From: Dichelobacter nodosus
Lineage (GTDB): Bacteria > Pseudomonadota > Gammaproteobacteria > Cardiobacteriales > Cardiobacteriaceae
DNA: 64,000 nucleotides
Assembly: GCF_001263335.1 (NCBI RefSeq)
Contig: NZ_LGVW01000013.1
Span: 1 to 64,000, forward strand
Reading direction: 5' to 3'
The notes beneath the pieces are model-generated. The model worked only from the letters and a program-made list of their open reading frames with translations. It was not told where the DNA came from and did no database searches. How positions within the stretch are numbered: position 1 is the first letter of the stretch; every line of letters begins with the position of its first letter. Below are positions 7,945 through 17,315 of this stretch, piece by piece. Position numbers and translations under genes: made by a program.

Positions 7945-10698
7945 TTAAGCGCAGGTTAACGCTTGAGTAATAAATGTATTTTGTTCGGCAAGATGTCTTT
8001 TAGCATCGCCAACTGCCGTTGACGCTGAAGCCGCACGCCCAATATAACGAATAGAACGCTCGCTTAAATCGTGCCAGCATTCATAAAGATAACGCCACGC
8101 GCCCTGATTGCGCGGTTCTTCCTGACACCAAATCAATTCCGCCGCCGAATAGTTTTTTAAAATCAAAGCCAAAGCATCAGCCGGAAAAGGATATAACTGT
8201 TCTAAACGAATCAAAGCGATTGTGTGCTCATCTCCTTGCTCGCGCCGTTTTTGCCATAAATCGTAATAAATTTTTCCGCTGCACAAAATCACGCGCCGCA
8301 CTTTTTCCGGATTTTCTATTGCCGCATCATCAAAAACGTTCACAAAAGTTCCTTCCGTCAATGCCGCAATCGGGCTGGTCGCTAATTTATGGCGTAATAA
8401 TGATTTTGGCGTCATCACGATCAACGGTCGGCGCGCGCGTTGATGGAGTTGTTGCCGCAATAAATGAAAAATTTGCGCTGGCGTGGTGGGATTGCACACG
8501 CGCATATTGTGCTGCGCGCATAATTGCAAATAACGCTCCAGCCGCGCGGAAGAATGTTCCGGACCTTGTCCTTCAAAACCGTGCGGCAAAAATAGCGTTA
8601 AACCGCAATCTTGCCCCCATTTGCTGGCGCCGGAACTGACGAATTGATCGATGATCACTTGTGCACCATTGGCAAAATCGCCAAATTGTCCTTCCCAAAT
8701 CACCAATCCTTGCGGTTCAGCGCAGGCATAACCGTATTCAAAGCCCAAAGTTGCCGCTTCGGATAATAATGAATCGATGATTTGCGCGCGGCGTTGATTG
8801 GGCGCAATATGTTGCAACGCGCAATAAGTCGTTTCATTTTTTTGATCATGAATAACTGCCTGCCGATGCGAAAACGTGCCGCGTCCCGAATCTTCGCCCG
8901 ACAATCGCAATGAATAACCTTCCGCCAATAAACTGGCATAAGCCAAATGTTCCGCACAACCCCAATCTAAATCTTGATGACCGTCAACCATTTGCTGACG
9001 ATGAGTCAATAACCGCGCCACGATGGGGTGAATGTTTAACACTTCCGGCGGCGCAAAAAGCCGCGCGCCTAATTGTTGCAATTGCGCGCGCGCCACGCCA
9101 GTTTCGAGCGGCTCCTCAATCGCTGATGTTTCCGCGTTTTGAGTTTCAATTTCTTGCGCCCGCGCTAAAACGTCGCCCCGTTTCAAACGCTGCATATAAT
9201 CCGCAATCAACGCTTGATAATCATGTTCTTGCAGCGCGCCAGCGGCGATTAATTGATTGGCATAAATGCGCGCCGGCGTTTCGTGGCGTTGAATGAGGTC
9301 ATACATTTTCGGATTTGTGATCGCCGGCTCATCGGCTTCATTGTGTCCCAAACGGCGGTAACACACTAAATCAATAAAAATATCTTTGTGAAACCGCAAA
9401 CGATATGCCGCGGCGAGTTGCGCCACAAAAAATACCGCTTCCGGATCGTCACCGTTAACATGAATCACTGGCGCTTGAATGGACTTGGCAATATCCGTGC
9501 AATAAAGCGAGGAGCGGGCATCTGTTTTAGTCGTTGTAAAACCAATTTGATTATTCACCACGATATGAACGGCGCCACCGCAAAAATAACCGCGCAATTG
9601 CGACAATTGCAAAACTTCTTGATTAATACCCTGACCGCTTAACGCCGCATCGCCATGAATTAAAATCGGCACCACTTTATCAGCCGCCGCCATGATCGTC
9701 GCGCCCTCTTTTTCGCTGCAATGTTCTAATTGCGCCCGCGCAAAACCCAGCGCCACGGCGTTTACAAATTCCAAATGCGACGGGTTATACATTAATGATA
9801 ATTGAACGCTTTGCGCTTGATATTGCACCCGCGCCGTAAAACCCAAATGATATTTCACATCGCCATTTATCGGCGCCGCGGAAGCGGTTTGCCCTTCAAA
9901 TTCGGCAAAAATCCGCGCAGCCGGTTTTCCCAAAACGTGCGCTAATACATTTAACCGCCCGCGGTGCGCCATCGCGAGGCATAATTGTTGCGCGCCGTTG
10001 TGCGCTAATTCCATAATTAATTGATTAAGCAAAGGAATTAAAGCATCGCCGCCTTCAAGCGAAAATCGTTTTTGTCCTACGTACCGCTGATGTAGATATT
10101 GTTCAAAACGATCAGCGGCGATTAATTGCGTTAATAATTCGTGTTGTTGCGCGGCGGAAATCGGATATTTGCCGGCATACGTTTCAAGATAGTGATATAA
10201 CCAATCGCTTTCAGTTTGTTCTTCGATGTGGCTGGTTTCCAGCGCGATATGATGGCAATACGTCGCTTTTAACCGCGCCACTAAATCAGCAAGCCGCATG
10301 GTTTTTTGTCCAAATGCGCCGAAAACGGCAAATTCAGTGGCGTAATCGGCGGCGGTTAAACCGTGCGCGGCTAAAGACAATGCGGCAATGTCTTCGGACG
10401 GCGCGTTGGTTAACGGATCAAGATGAGCGTGACGATGACCGCGCACGCGATATGCTCTGATTAAATTTAAAACGCCGATTTGTTTTTGCCCGTGCGCAGC
10501 GTTTTCTTGAACTGATGCGGTTGCGGCATGTTCCGAATGTGTCATAAAAGCAGGCGATGATTGCTGATTGAGGCGCTCAAAATAGTTTTGCCACTGCGGC
10601 GCCACGGAATCGGGTTGCGTTAAATAATGTTCGTATAACTGCTCTAAATAAGCGGCATTTTCGCTGCTGTAAGCAGATTTTTGCGCGGTTTTTGTCAT
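7945..10698 (-). CDS. sucA: 2-oxoglutarate dehydrogenase E1 component
   Basis: 917 residues, close to the ~930 of E. coli SucA, starting after AAGGAAATAGAA. E1 decarboxylates 2-oxoglutarate with thiamine diphosphate and passes the succinyl group to the lipoyl arm of E2. Family features run through the chain: the N-terminal AYLEQLYEHYLTQPDSV helix involved in subunit contact, YRVRGHRHAHLDPL, LAMAHRGRLNVLAHVLGK, the ThDP-binding HGDAALSGQG with VNNQIGFTT, CYRRLGHNEADEP, and the C-terminal transketolase-like portion with GFEYGYA and LPHGFEGQGPEHSS. It is followed directly by sucB. The promoter must lie in or upstream of the tnpA gene, because only 38 bp separate the two genes. Confidence 0.95.
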   Translation of the reverse strand: MTKTAQKSAYSSENAAYLEQLYEHYLTQPDSVAPQWQNYFERLNQQSSPAFMTHSEHAATASVQENAAHGQKQIGVLNLIRAYRVRGHRHAHLDPLTNAPSEDIAALSLAAHGLTAADYATEFAVFGAFGQKTMRLADLVARLKATYCHHIALETSHIEEQTESDWLYHYLETYAGKYPISAAQQHELLTQLIAADRFEQYLHQRYVGQKRFSLEGGDALIPLLNQLIMELAHNGAQQLCLAMAHRGRLNVLAHVLGKPAARIFAEFEGQTASAAPINGDVKYHLGFTARVQYQAQSVQLSLMYNPSHLEFVNAVALGFARAQLEHCSEKEGATIMAAADKVVPILIHGDAALSGQGINQEVLQLSQLRGYFCGGAVHIVVNNQIGFTTTKTDARSSLYCTDIAKSIQAPVIHVNGDDPEAVFFVAQLAAAYRLRFHKDIFIDLVCYRRLGHNEADEPAITNPKMYDLIQRHETPARIYANQLIAAGALQEHDYQALIADYMQRLKRGDVLARAQEIETQNAETSAIEEPLETGVARAQLQQLGARLFAPPEVLNIHPIVARLLTHRQQMVDGHQDLDWGCAEHLAYASLLAEGYSLRLSGEDSGRGTFSHRQAVIHDQKNETTYCALQHIAPNQRRAQIIDSLLSEAATLGFEYGYACAEPQGLVIWEGQFGDFANGAQVIIDQFVSSGASKWGQDCGLTLFLPHGFEGQGPEHSSARLERYLQLCAQHNMRVCNPTTPAQIFHLLRQQLHQRARRPLIVMTPKSLLRHKLATSPIAALTEGTFVNVFDDAAIENPEKVRRVILCSGKIYYDLWQKRREQGDEHTIALIRLEQLYPFPADALALILKNYSAAELIWCQEEPRNQGAWRYLYECWHDLSERSIRYIGRAASASTAVGDAKRHLAEQNTFITQALTCA

Positions 10699-10736
10699 TT
10701 CTATTTCCTTGATAAACGAGTGATTATCATCGTTTT

Positions 10737-11153
10737 TTAATCAAAATCTTCTTGTCTTTCAAGATAGTGTCTGATGATATCCACCGTTTGAACGTCGCCG
10801 TGGGTTAATAAACAATAGCTCCGCGCCCACAAAACGGGTTGCCAATAATATTGCGCTAAATGATTTGCGAATTCTTTACGAATGAGGCGATTGGTCACAT
10901 TTTTTAATTGATTAACCAGACGGCTGGGCACAATATTGGGGTGCAAATCCAACAATAAATGCACATAATCTGGCTCGCCGTGAAATGAGAGCAATTGAAT
11001 ACCCCATTTCTGGCAAAGTTCTTTTACGATCAAATGCAAACGCGTTAACATCACGTCGGTAAAACATTTTTTGCGGTATTTCGTCACCAGCACTAAATGG
11101 TAAGTCAGCTTATAAACGCATTGATGCTGCGCGTTAAATTCCAAATCCATCAT
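10737..11153 (-). CDS. tnpA: IS200/IS605-family Y1 transposase (TnpA-like), altered HUH motif
   Basis: 138 residues, full length for the family. The fold-typical opening (YKLTYHLVLVTKYRKKCF), the central strand and the C-terminal helix with the catalytic tyrosine Y130 and Q134 (IIRHYLERQ) are present. The metal-binding HUH motif, normally HVH, reads Y63-V-H65 (PDYVHLLLDL): a TAT codon replaces CAT, one base away. Y1 transposases cut and join single-stranded DNA at subterminal hairpins. I could not find convincing left and right end hairpins or a tnpB partner. It sits between the galU terminator and sucA on the same strand, with no room for a separate sucA promoter downstream. It is either an inactive remnant or a retained tnpA-like gene. 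Confidence 0.8.
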   Translation of the reverse strand: MMDLEFNAQHQCVYKLTYHLVLVTKYRKKCFTDVMLTRLHLIVKELCQKWGIQLLSFHGEPDYVHLLLDLHPNIVPSRLVNQLKNVTNRLIRKEFANHLAQYYWQPVLWARSYCLLTHGDVQTVDIIRHYLERQEDFD

Positions 11154-11189
11154 AGATATTCAATTGCCCAAAATTGCCTAATTGTACTG

Positions 11190-11220
11190 AAAAAAACCGC
11201 TGGCAAGCAATGACAGCGGT
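11190..11220 (-). terminator. Terminator of the dnaB-alr-radA-galU operon
   Basis: Stem ACCGCTG/CAGCGGT (11196-11220) followed on the minus strand by a run of seven T, just downstream of the galU stop codon. Confidence 0.8.
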
Positions 11221-11227
11221 CGGCAAA

Positions 11228-12118
11228 TTATTCGGTAAAAGAAAGGCTTTGCAAATAAGCTTTAAAATCGCTGCCAAATTGTGGGTGCGCTAAACCAAAT
11301 TCTACGTTGGCTTGTAAATAGCCCAATTTATCGCCGCAATCGTAGCGTTTGCCTAAAAAGCGGTAAGCCAATAATGTTTTTTGTTGAATTAATACGGCAA
11401 TCGCATCGGTTAACTGAATTTCGCCGCCGGCACCTTTTGGCGTGGTTTTTAAAACTTCCATAATTTGTCCGGGCAAAATATAGCGTCCAATAATTGCCAG
11501 CCGCGACGGCGCCACTTCTGGCTCGGGTTTTTCCACCACGCCGGCAATCATGGAAGTGCGTTCATCGAGTTTAGCTGCTTCGGTGATGATGCCGTAACGT
11601 TTTGTATGTTCCGGTAAAATTTCTTGTACACCGATCACGCCTTGTTGATGTTTTTCATATAATTCAACCATTTGCTTCATCACGGGCGCGCCATCTGGAT
11701 TGGCTACCAAATCATCGGCTAATAACACCGCAAAAGGACGATTACGCACCACCGGCTCCGCGCATAACACGGCATGTCCCAATCCCAACATCATTTCCTG
11801 ACGAATAAAAATAACGTTCATATCTTTGGGCTTGATTTGGCGCACCAATTGCAAAAATTCGGTTTTATTTTTCGCCTGCAATTCGCTTTCTAATTCAAAA
11901 GCAACATCATAATGTTCGGTAATTGACCATTTATTGCGACCGGTTACAAAAACCATATTGCGAATTCCGGCATCATATGCTTCTTCAACCGCGTATTGAA
12001 TCAAAGGTTTATCCACCACCGGCAGCATTTCTTTCGGGGTGGATTTTGTTGCCGGCAAAAAACGTGTTCCAAAACCTGCAACTGGAAAAACCGCTAAATT
12101 AATCTTATCCGTTACCAT
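11228..12118 (-). CDS. galU: UTP-glucose-1-phosphate uridylyltransferase
   Basis: 296 residues, normal length. It makes UDP-glucose, a precursor for lipopolysaccharide sugars and other glycans. The nucleotide-binding opening AVFPVAGFGTRFLPATKST with PKEMLPVVDKPLIQYAVEEA matches the GalU signature; VLLADDLV carries the metal-binding aspartates and VEKPEPEVAPS is the conserved sugar-binding segment. The ATG follows GGAGTAAATT, which overlaps the end of radA, so the two genes are tightly coupled. It is the last gene of the operon before a strong terminator. Confidence 0.95.
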   Translation of the reverse strand: MVTDKINLAVFPVAGFGTRFLPATKSTPKEMLPVVDKPLIQYAVEEAYDAGIRNMVFVTGRNKWSITEHYDVAFELESELQAKNKTEFLQLVRQIKPKDMNVIFIRQEMMLGLGHAVLCAEPVVRNRPFAVLLADDLVANPDGAPVMKQMVELYEKHQQGVIGVQEILPEHTKRYGIITEAAKLDERTSMIAGVVEKPEPEVAPSRLAIIGRYILPGQIMEVLKTTPKGAGGEIQLTDAIAVLIQQKTLLAYRFLGKRYDCGDKLGYLQANVEFGLAHPQFGSDFKAYLQSLSFTE

Positions 12119-12121
12119 AAT

Positions 12122-13486
12122 TTACTCCATTAAATATGCCAAAGCCTCGGTTAACGTGGTAGCGATGAGCAATTCCATCGTCGTTTTCACGCGCAAACGA
12201 TTGGCTTTTGGCAAAATCATGCGTTTAAAACCATGCTGTTCAGCGGCTTTTAAACGCGCTTCACCATTTGCCACGGGGCGCAATTCTCCTGCCAAACCAA
12301 TTTCTCCAATCATCACTAAATCACGCGCAATGGGGCGGTGATGAAAACTCGAAACACAGGCAGCTAATACTGCCATATCTGCCGCCGTCTCGCTAATTTT
12401 CAAACCACCAACGACGTTGACGTAAACGTCCATATCATGCATAGAAATGCCGCCGTGTCGATGCAAAACTGCCAATAACATTGCCAAACGCGAACTATCC
12501 AATCCCTGCGTCAACCGCCGCGGATAACTGCTGTTGGTTTTATCCACCAAAGCTTGCACTTCAACCAATAACGCCCGCGTTCCCTCCCAAACCGGCAACA
12601 CCACGCTACCGGCTTGATTTTCCTCCGGACGCGATAAAAAAAGCGCTGAAGGATTAGTAACCGGTTTTAAACCATTGTCTAACATGGCAAACATGCCCAA
12701 TTCGTTGACCGGTCCAAAACGATTTTTAATCGCGCGCAAAATGCGAAAACGGCTACCTACTTCACTTTCAAAATAAAGCACCGTATCAACCATATGCTCT
12801 AAAACGCGCGGGCCGGCGATGGCGCCTTCTTTGGTGACGTGTCCGATTAAGAAGATGGTTGTACCGCTTTTTTTAGCAAAACGTACCAATTGCGCGGTAC
12901 ATTCGCGTAATTGTGAAACCGATCCCGCGGCGGCGGTTAATTGGTCGCTAAATAAAGTTTGAATGGAATCGATTACGAGTACTTTGGGCTGCTCGGCTTC
13001 GGCGGTTGCCAAAATGAGTTCGACTTGTGTTTGGTTGTATAAAAAAATATGTTCTTGCGACAGCCCCAAACGTTGAGCGCGCAACGCAATTTGCCGCGGC
13101 GATTCTTCACCGCTGACGTATAAACACGAGGTTTTCAACGCCAATTGATGCACGGCTTGCAACAACAAAGTTGATTTACCAATGCCGGGGTCGCCGCCGA
13201 TTAAAACCACGCTGCCGTGCACCAATCCACCGCCTAAAACGCGATCAAATTCGCTGATTCCGCTGGGCAAAATCACATCTTGATGAATTTCAATGGCATC
13301 AAGGCGTTGTACGCTTTCCGAAACGATACCGGCATAACCATTGCGCGGCGGTGCTGATGGCGTTTTTGCCGGTGCACGCGTTTCTTCGAGTTGATTCCAC
13401 GCGCCGCATTCATTGCATTGACCTTGCCATTTTGGGTGAACGGCGCCGCAGGATTGACACACAAATTGCGTTTTAATTTTAGCCAC
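12122..13486 (-). CDS. radA: DNA repair/recombination protein RadA (Sms)
   Basis: 454 residues, usual length. RadA is a RecA-like hexameric ATPase that promotes branch migration and is important in transformation and repair. Visible parts: a zinc finger at the start (C10, C13, C24, C27 in CQSCGAVHPKWQGQCNECG), Walker A GGDPGIGKST near residue 96, a Walker B-like VLVIDSIQT, the RadA-specific KNRFGPVNELG motif, and a C-terminal Lon-protease-like domain lacking the protease serine. The start overlaps the end of alr by 8 bp. Together with comEC and recA in this window it fits a naturally competent organism, which is inference. Confidence 0.95.
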   Translation of the reverse strand: MAKIKTQFVCQSCGAVHPKWQGQCNECGAWNQLEETRAPAKTPSAPPRNGYAGIVSESVQRLDAIEIHQDVILPSGISEFDRVLGGGLVHGSVVLIGGDPGIGKSTLLLQAVHQLALKTSCLYVSGEESPRQIALRAQRLGLSQEHIFLYNQTQVELILATAEAEQPKVLVIDSIQTLFSDQLTAAAGSVSQLRECTAQLVRFAKKSGTTIFLIGHVTKEGAIAGPRVLEHMVDTVLYFESEVGSRFRILRAIKNRFGPVNELGMFAMLDNGLKPVTNPSALFLSRPEENQAGSVVLPVWEGTRALLVEVQALVDKTNSSYPRRLTQGLDSSRLAMLLAVLHRHGGISMHDMDVYVNVVGGLKISETAADMAVLAACVSSFHHRPIARDLVMIGEIGLAGELRPVANGEARLKAAEQHGFKRMILPKANRLRVKTTMELLIATTLTEALAYLME

Positions 13487-14552
13487 CCACGATCTCCACG
13501 TGCACGCGCGGCATCAACATTGTGGTTAAAGTATGCGGAATGGTTCCGGCAGCGCGCGCCACTTCTTCGGTCGGTAAATGGCTGCCGAACAATTCAACAA
13601 TGGTTCCTTCTGCGTATCGATCCGATCCTAACCACACCATTGCCATATCCATAGCGACGCGTCCCACCAAAGGATAACGTTGTCCCGCAATTAAAACCGG
13701 CACCGCGCCGCTGGTAATCGTGCGCGCAAAACCATCGCCATATCCCAAAGCAATGGTTGCAAGCCAACCGCTTTCCGGCGCAGTAAATCCTTGTCCATAA
13801 CCTGCAGTTTCATTTTTTTCCAAATGACGCACGGCAAGAATTTCGGTAATTACGGTCATCACTGGCTGCAAACCGTAAGCGCTGCCGTCGCCGTGCATAA
13901 AAGGCGATAATCCATAAAGCATGATGCCGCTGCGCGTGTAATCATAATGTGCTTGTGGTAACGCAAAAATCGCCGCAGAATTGGCATAACAACGTTTCCA
14001 GTGCGCCGGCAACACTAAACGATCCATACATGCTAATTGCTTTTTAGCATGCGTTAAATCGTCTTCATCGGAACAGGCAAAATGCGTGATCACGCCTTGC
14101 CATTGAATATTGACTGGCAAACTGTGCGCTTGCGCGAACGCCTCGGCAATTTCATCTTGCGTAAATCCCAAGCGATGCATGCCTGAATCCACTTTTAACC
14201 ACGCTTTCACGCTGCCGTTGAATTCTTTTAACCACTGCATTTGCCGGAAATTGTGCACTAAAGTATCGAATTGATAATATTCGCATAACAATAATTCATC
14301 AGCGCGATACACGCCTTCTAATAAAACCACCGGCGTATCAATGCCCAAATGGCGCAAAGCAATCGCTTCTTCAATACAAGAAACGGCAAAATAACGCGCA
14401 TCATCAAGCGTTTTTGCCACCGTCGTCATACCGTGTCCATAAGCATCTGCTTTTAAAACGACCATCGGCGTTGCCGGTAAACTGCGTTGTTTTATCAGCG
14501 CCCAATTATGGCGTAGTGCATTTAAATTAATAATCTTTTTTAAGGCTCGCAT
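13479..14552 (-). CDS. alr: Alanine racemase
   Basis: 357 residues. It converts L-alanine to D-alanine for peptidoglycan with pyridoxal phosphate. The PLP lysine is K34 in VVLKADAYGHG. The TIM-barrel is followed by a beta domain with AGYGQGF around the catalytic tyrosine and GRVAMDMAMV. The gene starts immediately after the dnaB stop (TAA then ATG) and overlaps radA, so dnaB, alr, radA and galU form one transcript. A dnaB-alr pairing is common in Gammaproteobacteria. Confidence 0.95.
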   Translation of the reverse strand: MRALKKIINLNALRHNWALIKQRSLPATPMVVLKADAYGHGMTTVAKTLDDARYFAVSCIEEAIALRHLGIDTPVVLLEGVYRADELLLCEYYQFDTLVHNFRQMQWLKEFNGSVKAWLKVDSGMHRLGFTQDEIAEAFAQAHSLPVNIQWQGVITHFACSDEDDLTHAKKQLACMDRLVLPAHWKRCYANSAAIFALPQAHYDYTRSGIMLYGLSPFMHGDGSAYGLQPVMTVITEILAVRHLEKNETAGYGQGFTAPESGWLATIALGYGDGFARTITSGAVPVLIAGQRYPLVGRVAMDMAMVWLGSDRYAEGTIVELFGSHLPTEEVARAAGTIPHTLTTMLMPRVHVEIVGG

Positions 14553-15938
14553 TTAATTTTCCCAGTCTGGCATTTCTCTGTCCGAATAATCATCAAAACG
14601 GGTAAATTCGCCGCGAAAAGCGAGTTTCACCGTTCCGATGGGACCGTTTCTTTGTTTACCGATGATAATTTCTGCCAGTCCTTTATTATCATCGCGGTTT
14701 TTATGATAAACCTCATCGCGGTAAACGAACATAATCACATCAGCATCTTGTTCAATTGCGCCCGATTCACGAATATCCGACATCACGGGGCGTTGATCCA
14801 TGCGTTTTTCCGAAGCACGATTGAGTTGCGATAAAGCAATGACGGGCACGTCCATTTCTTTAGCTAATAATTTCAGCGCCCGCGAAATATCGCCCATTTG
14901 CGTGGCGCGGTTTTCGCTATTATCTGGCATTTGCATAAGTTGCAAATAATCAATTAACACTAACCCCAATTCGCCCTGTTCGCGTTTTAAACGCCGCACG
15001 CGCGCGCGCAATTCGTGCACAGAAATATTACCGCCATCATCAATAAAAATCGGCGCTTGATTGAGTTGATGCAATGCGTATGTAAATTTACTCATTTCTT
15101 CATTAGTCTTAATTTTTCCCAACCGCAGGCGACTGTTATCCACGCGCGCTAAAGAAGCAATTAATCGCATAACCAATGATCGCGCCGGCATTTCCAGCGA
15201 GAAAATCGCCACCGGCAACCCGCTGCCAATCGCCACGCTTTCGGCAATATTCATCGCAAAAGATGTTTTTCCCATCGATGGTCGTCCACCAACGATAATT
15301 AAATCGCCGCGTTGCAATCCAGCAGTTTCGCGATCTAAATCGACGAATCCCGTAGAAATGCCAGTAATCGGCGAATCTAATTTGCTTAATTCTTCAATGT
15401 AGCGCAACGTTTCTGCCGCCGCTTTTTTAATGCTTTGCAATCCGTCGCGGGTATTTTTTTGATACATTTCCGCGATGTTAAATATTTTTTGTTCGGCGTT
15501 ATCTAAAATGCTGCGCGCATCGCGCCCTTCTGGAAAATAAGCGCTGTTGGCAATATCGCCAGCAGCCGCGATTAATTTGCGTTTAATGGCTTGTTCGCGC
15601 ACGATTTTGGCATAAACGATGACGTTACTCGCGCTCGGCGTTTCCATGGCTAATTGGCGCAAATATTCGCCGCCGCCCATTTGTTCCCACGCTTCATTTT
15701 CTCGCAAAAGATTGCCGATGGTTAAAACGTCAAACGGTTCATTGCGCAAAGAAAGTTCGCTCATTACTTGAAAGATTAAGCGATTATTTTGAAAGAAAAA
15801 ATCATCAGCAATCAGATAATCGGCAACATCGTCCCAACGGTCGTTATCCAACAATAAAGCGCCAATAACGGCTTGTTCAGCTTCTTGCGATTTGGGAGAT
15901 TCTTTGACGCGATTATTCTGATTGTCGTATTCGATCAT
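14553..15938 (-). CDS. dnaB: Replicative DNA helicase DnaB
   Basis: 461 residues, full length. DnaB is the hexameric 5'-3' helicase that unwinds DNA at the replication fork. The N-terminal domain (about 15-115) begins with SQEAEQAVIGALLLD. The RecA-like C-terminal domain has Walker A GGRPSMGKTSFA near residue 215, IFSLEMPARSLVMRL, Walker B LVLIDYLQLM, the SQLNRASEKR sensor segment and RESGAIEQDADVI. No intein is present. It heads the operon with alr, radA and galU. Its 5' region carries a stable hairpin and a very short upstream open frame with a strong ribosome site. Confidence 0.96.
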   Translation of the reverse strand: MIEYDNQNNRVKESPKSQEAEQAVIGALLLDNDRWDDVADYLIADDFFFQNNRLIFQVMSELSLRNEPFDVLTIGNLLRENEAWEQMGGGEYLRQLAMETPSASNVIVYAKIVREQAIKRKLIAAAGDIANSAYFPEGRDARSILDNAEQKIFNIAEMYQKNTRDGLQSIKKAAAETLRYIEELSKLDSPITGISTGFVDLDRETAGLQRGDLIIVGGRPSMGKTSFAMNIAESVAIGSGLPVAIFSLEMPARSLVMRLIASLARVDNSRLRLGKIKTNEEMSKFTYALHQLNQAPIFIDDGGNISVHELRARVRRLKREQGELGLVLIDYLQLMQMPDNSENRATQMGDISRALKLLAKEMDVPVIALSQLNRASEKRMDQRPVMSDIRESGAIEQDADVIMFVYRDEVYHKNRDDNKGLAEIIIGKQRNGPIGTVKLAFRGEFTRFDDYSDREMPDWEN

Positions 15939-16256
15939 ATTTATGCTCCATAAGAAAAAAGAAACTTCGGTTATATCACAGCGCTTGCGAAACCGAAGTT
16001 ATCAGAAAAAAAGGGTTTTACTTTAATTTGCCATATTTTGAATTAAAAAATAATTAAATCATACGTTCGATAAACATTATTCTCCTTTATTTAAAAGGCT
16101 TCCGCCGCGCTTTCCTTGAAATCCTATTTTTTCAGGTGTAATGTGCCGATGTCTTCGTAAAAATGATTGATAATATCAACTCAACGGGCGCTGAATTGCA
16201 TTTGAAAACGCATTTCATAGTAAATAAATCTACTGAAGGAACATAAAGGATAAAAA
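15939..16256. promoter_or_regulatory. 318-bp divergent region between dnaB and ilvA
   Basis: No credible longer gene. On the minus strand, 16077-16054 reads ATG plus six codons and TAA (MFIERMI) preceded by AAAGGAGAATA, an excellent ribosome site. About 50 bases further on, toward dnaB, is a 10-bp stem AACTTCGGTT/AACCGAAGTT (15963-16000) followed on the minus strand by a T-rich tract, just before the dnaB start. On the plus strand the ilvA start follows AAAGGATAAAAA. The hairpin could be a terminator for an upstream transcript or an attenuator for dnaB. Confidence 0.45.
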
Positions 16257-17252
16257 ATGAATACACATGCACATTATCTTCAAAAAATTTTAACCGCTTC
16301 CGTTTACGATGTTGCGGTGGAAACGCCGTTGCAATTAGCTTCTGGTTTATCAGCACAACTTAAAAATAATATTTGGTTAAAACGGGAAGATTTACAACCC
16401 GTTTTTTCTTTTAAAATCCGCGGTGCTTATAACATGATGGCATCTTTATCAGCAGATTTACTCGCTAAAGGCGTAATCACCGCCAGCGCCGGCAATCATG
16501 CGCAAGGTGTGGCTTTGTCATCACAAAAACTCGGCTGCAAAGCAACAATCGTCATGCCGGAAACCACGCCAAAAATTAAAGTAAACGCCGTTAAAGCGCG
16601 CGGCGGAAACGTTGTTCTAGCGGGACAATCGTTTACTGATGCTTATGAACACGCAATGACTTTAGCGAAAACCTCCGGCATGACTTATATCCCGCCATTC
16701 GATCACCCAATGGTAATTGCTGGTCAAGGCACAATTGGCATGGAAATTATCCGCCAACACAATAAACCCATTGATGCGATATTTGTGCCCGTTGGCGGCG
16801 GCGGATTGGTTGCAGGCGTTGTGGCATATATTAAAAATGTGCGTCCCGAAATTAAAGTCATCGGCGTGGAAACAGAAGACGCGGCGAGCATGAAAGCGGC
16901 TTTGGAACATGGTTCACCAGTGACTTTGCCGGAAGTCGGTATTTTCGCAGACGGCACCGCGGTGAAACGTGTTGGCGATGAAACTTTCCAAATTTGCCGC
17001 GATTTATTAGATGAAGTTATTTTGGTAACAACGGACGATGTGTGCGTGGCGTTAAAAGATATTTATGACAATATCCGCAGTATCACCGAACCTTCTGGTG
17101 CTTTAGGTTTGGCGGGTTTGAAAGCGTATATTAAACGCGAACAATGCACAGAAAAAACGTTAATCGCGGTTAATAGCGGCGCTAATATGGATTTCCATCG
17201 TTTGCGTTTTGTCTCCGAACAAATTCAGAAAAATGAAGAAAAAGCGCAGTAA
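16257..17252 (+). CDS. ilvA: Threonine deaminase, catalytic domain only
   Basis: 331 residues. It converts threonine to 2-oxobutyrate plus ammonia using PLP. The catalytic domain matches biosynthetic IlvA closely: PLP lysine K53 in SFKIRGAYNMM, ITASAGNHAQGVA, PPFDHPMVIAGQGT, the glycine loop PVGGGGLVAG and EPSGALGLAGLKAY. Biosynthetic IlvA proteins are about 500 residues and end with ACT-like domains that bind isoleucine and valine. This one stops at RFVSEQIQKNEEKAQ, where the regulatory region should begin, and a terminator follows at once, so nothing is hidden in another frame. It may be insensitive to isoleucine or act catabolically. No other ilv genes are nearby. Confidence 0.9.
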   Translation: MNTHAHYLQKILTASVYDVAVETPLQLASGLSAQLKNNIWLKREDLQPVFSFKIRGAYNMMASLSADLLAKGVITASAGNHAQGVALSSQKLGCKATIVMPETTPKIKVNAVKARGGNVVLAGQSFTDAYEHAMTLAKTSGMTYIPPFDHPMVIAGQGTIGMEIIRQHNKPIDAIFVPVGGGGLVAGVVAYIKNVRPEIKVIGVETEDAASMKAALEHGSPVTLPEVGIFADGTAVKRVGDETFQICRDLLDEVILVTTDDVCVALKDIYDNIRSITEPSGALGLAGLKAYIKREQCTEKTLIAVNSGANMDFHRLRFVSEQIQKNEEKAQ

Positions 17253-17274
17253 TTGCGTTTTGATGCGTTCAATA

Positions 17275-17302
17275 AAAAAGCCAACCAAACGGTTGGCTTT
17301 TT
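17275..17302. terminator. Bidirectional terminator between ilvA and the DUF805 gene
   Basis: Perfect stem AAAAAGCCAACC/GGTTGGCTTTTT with an AAAC loop; T runs on both strands serve the convergent genes on either side. Confidence 0.85.
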
Positions 17303-17315
17303 CTTTGGCGATTTT

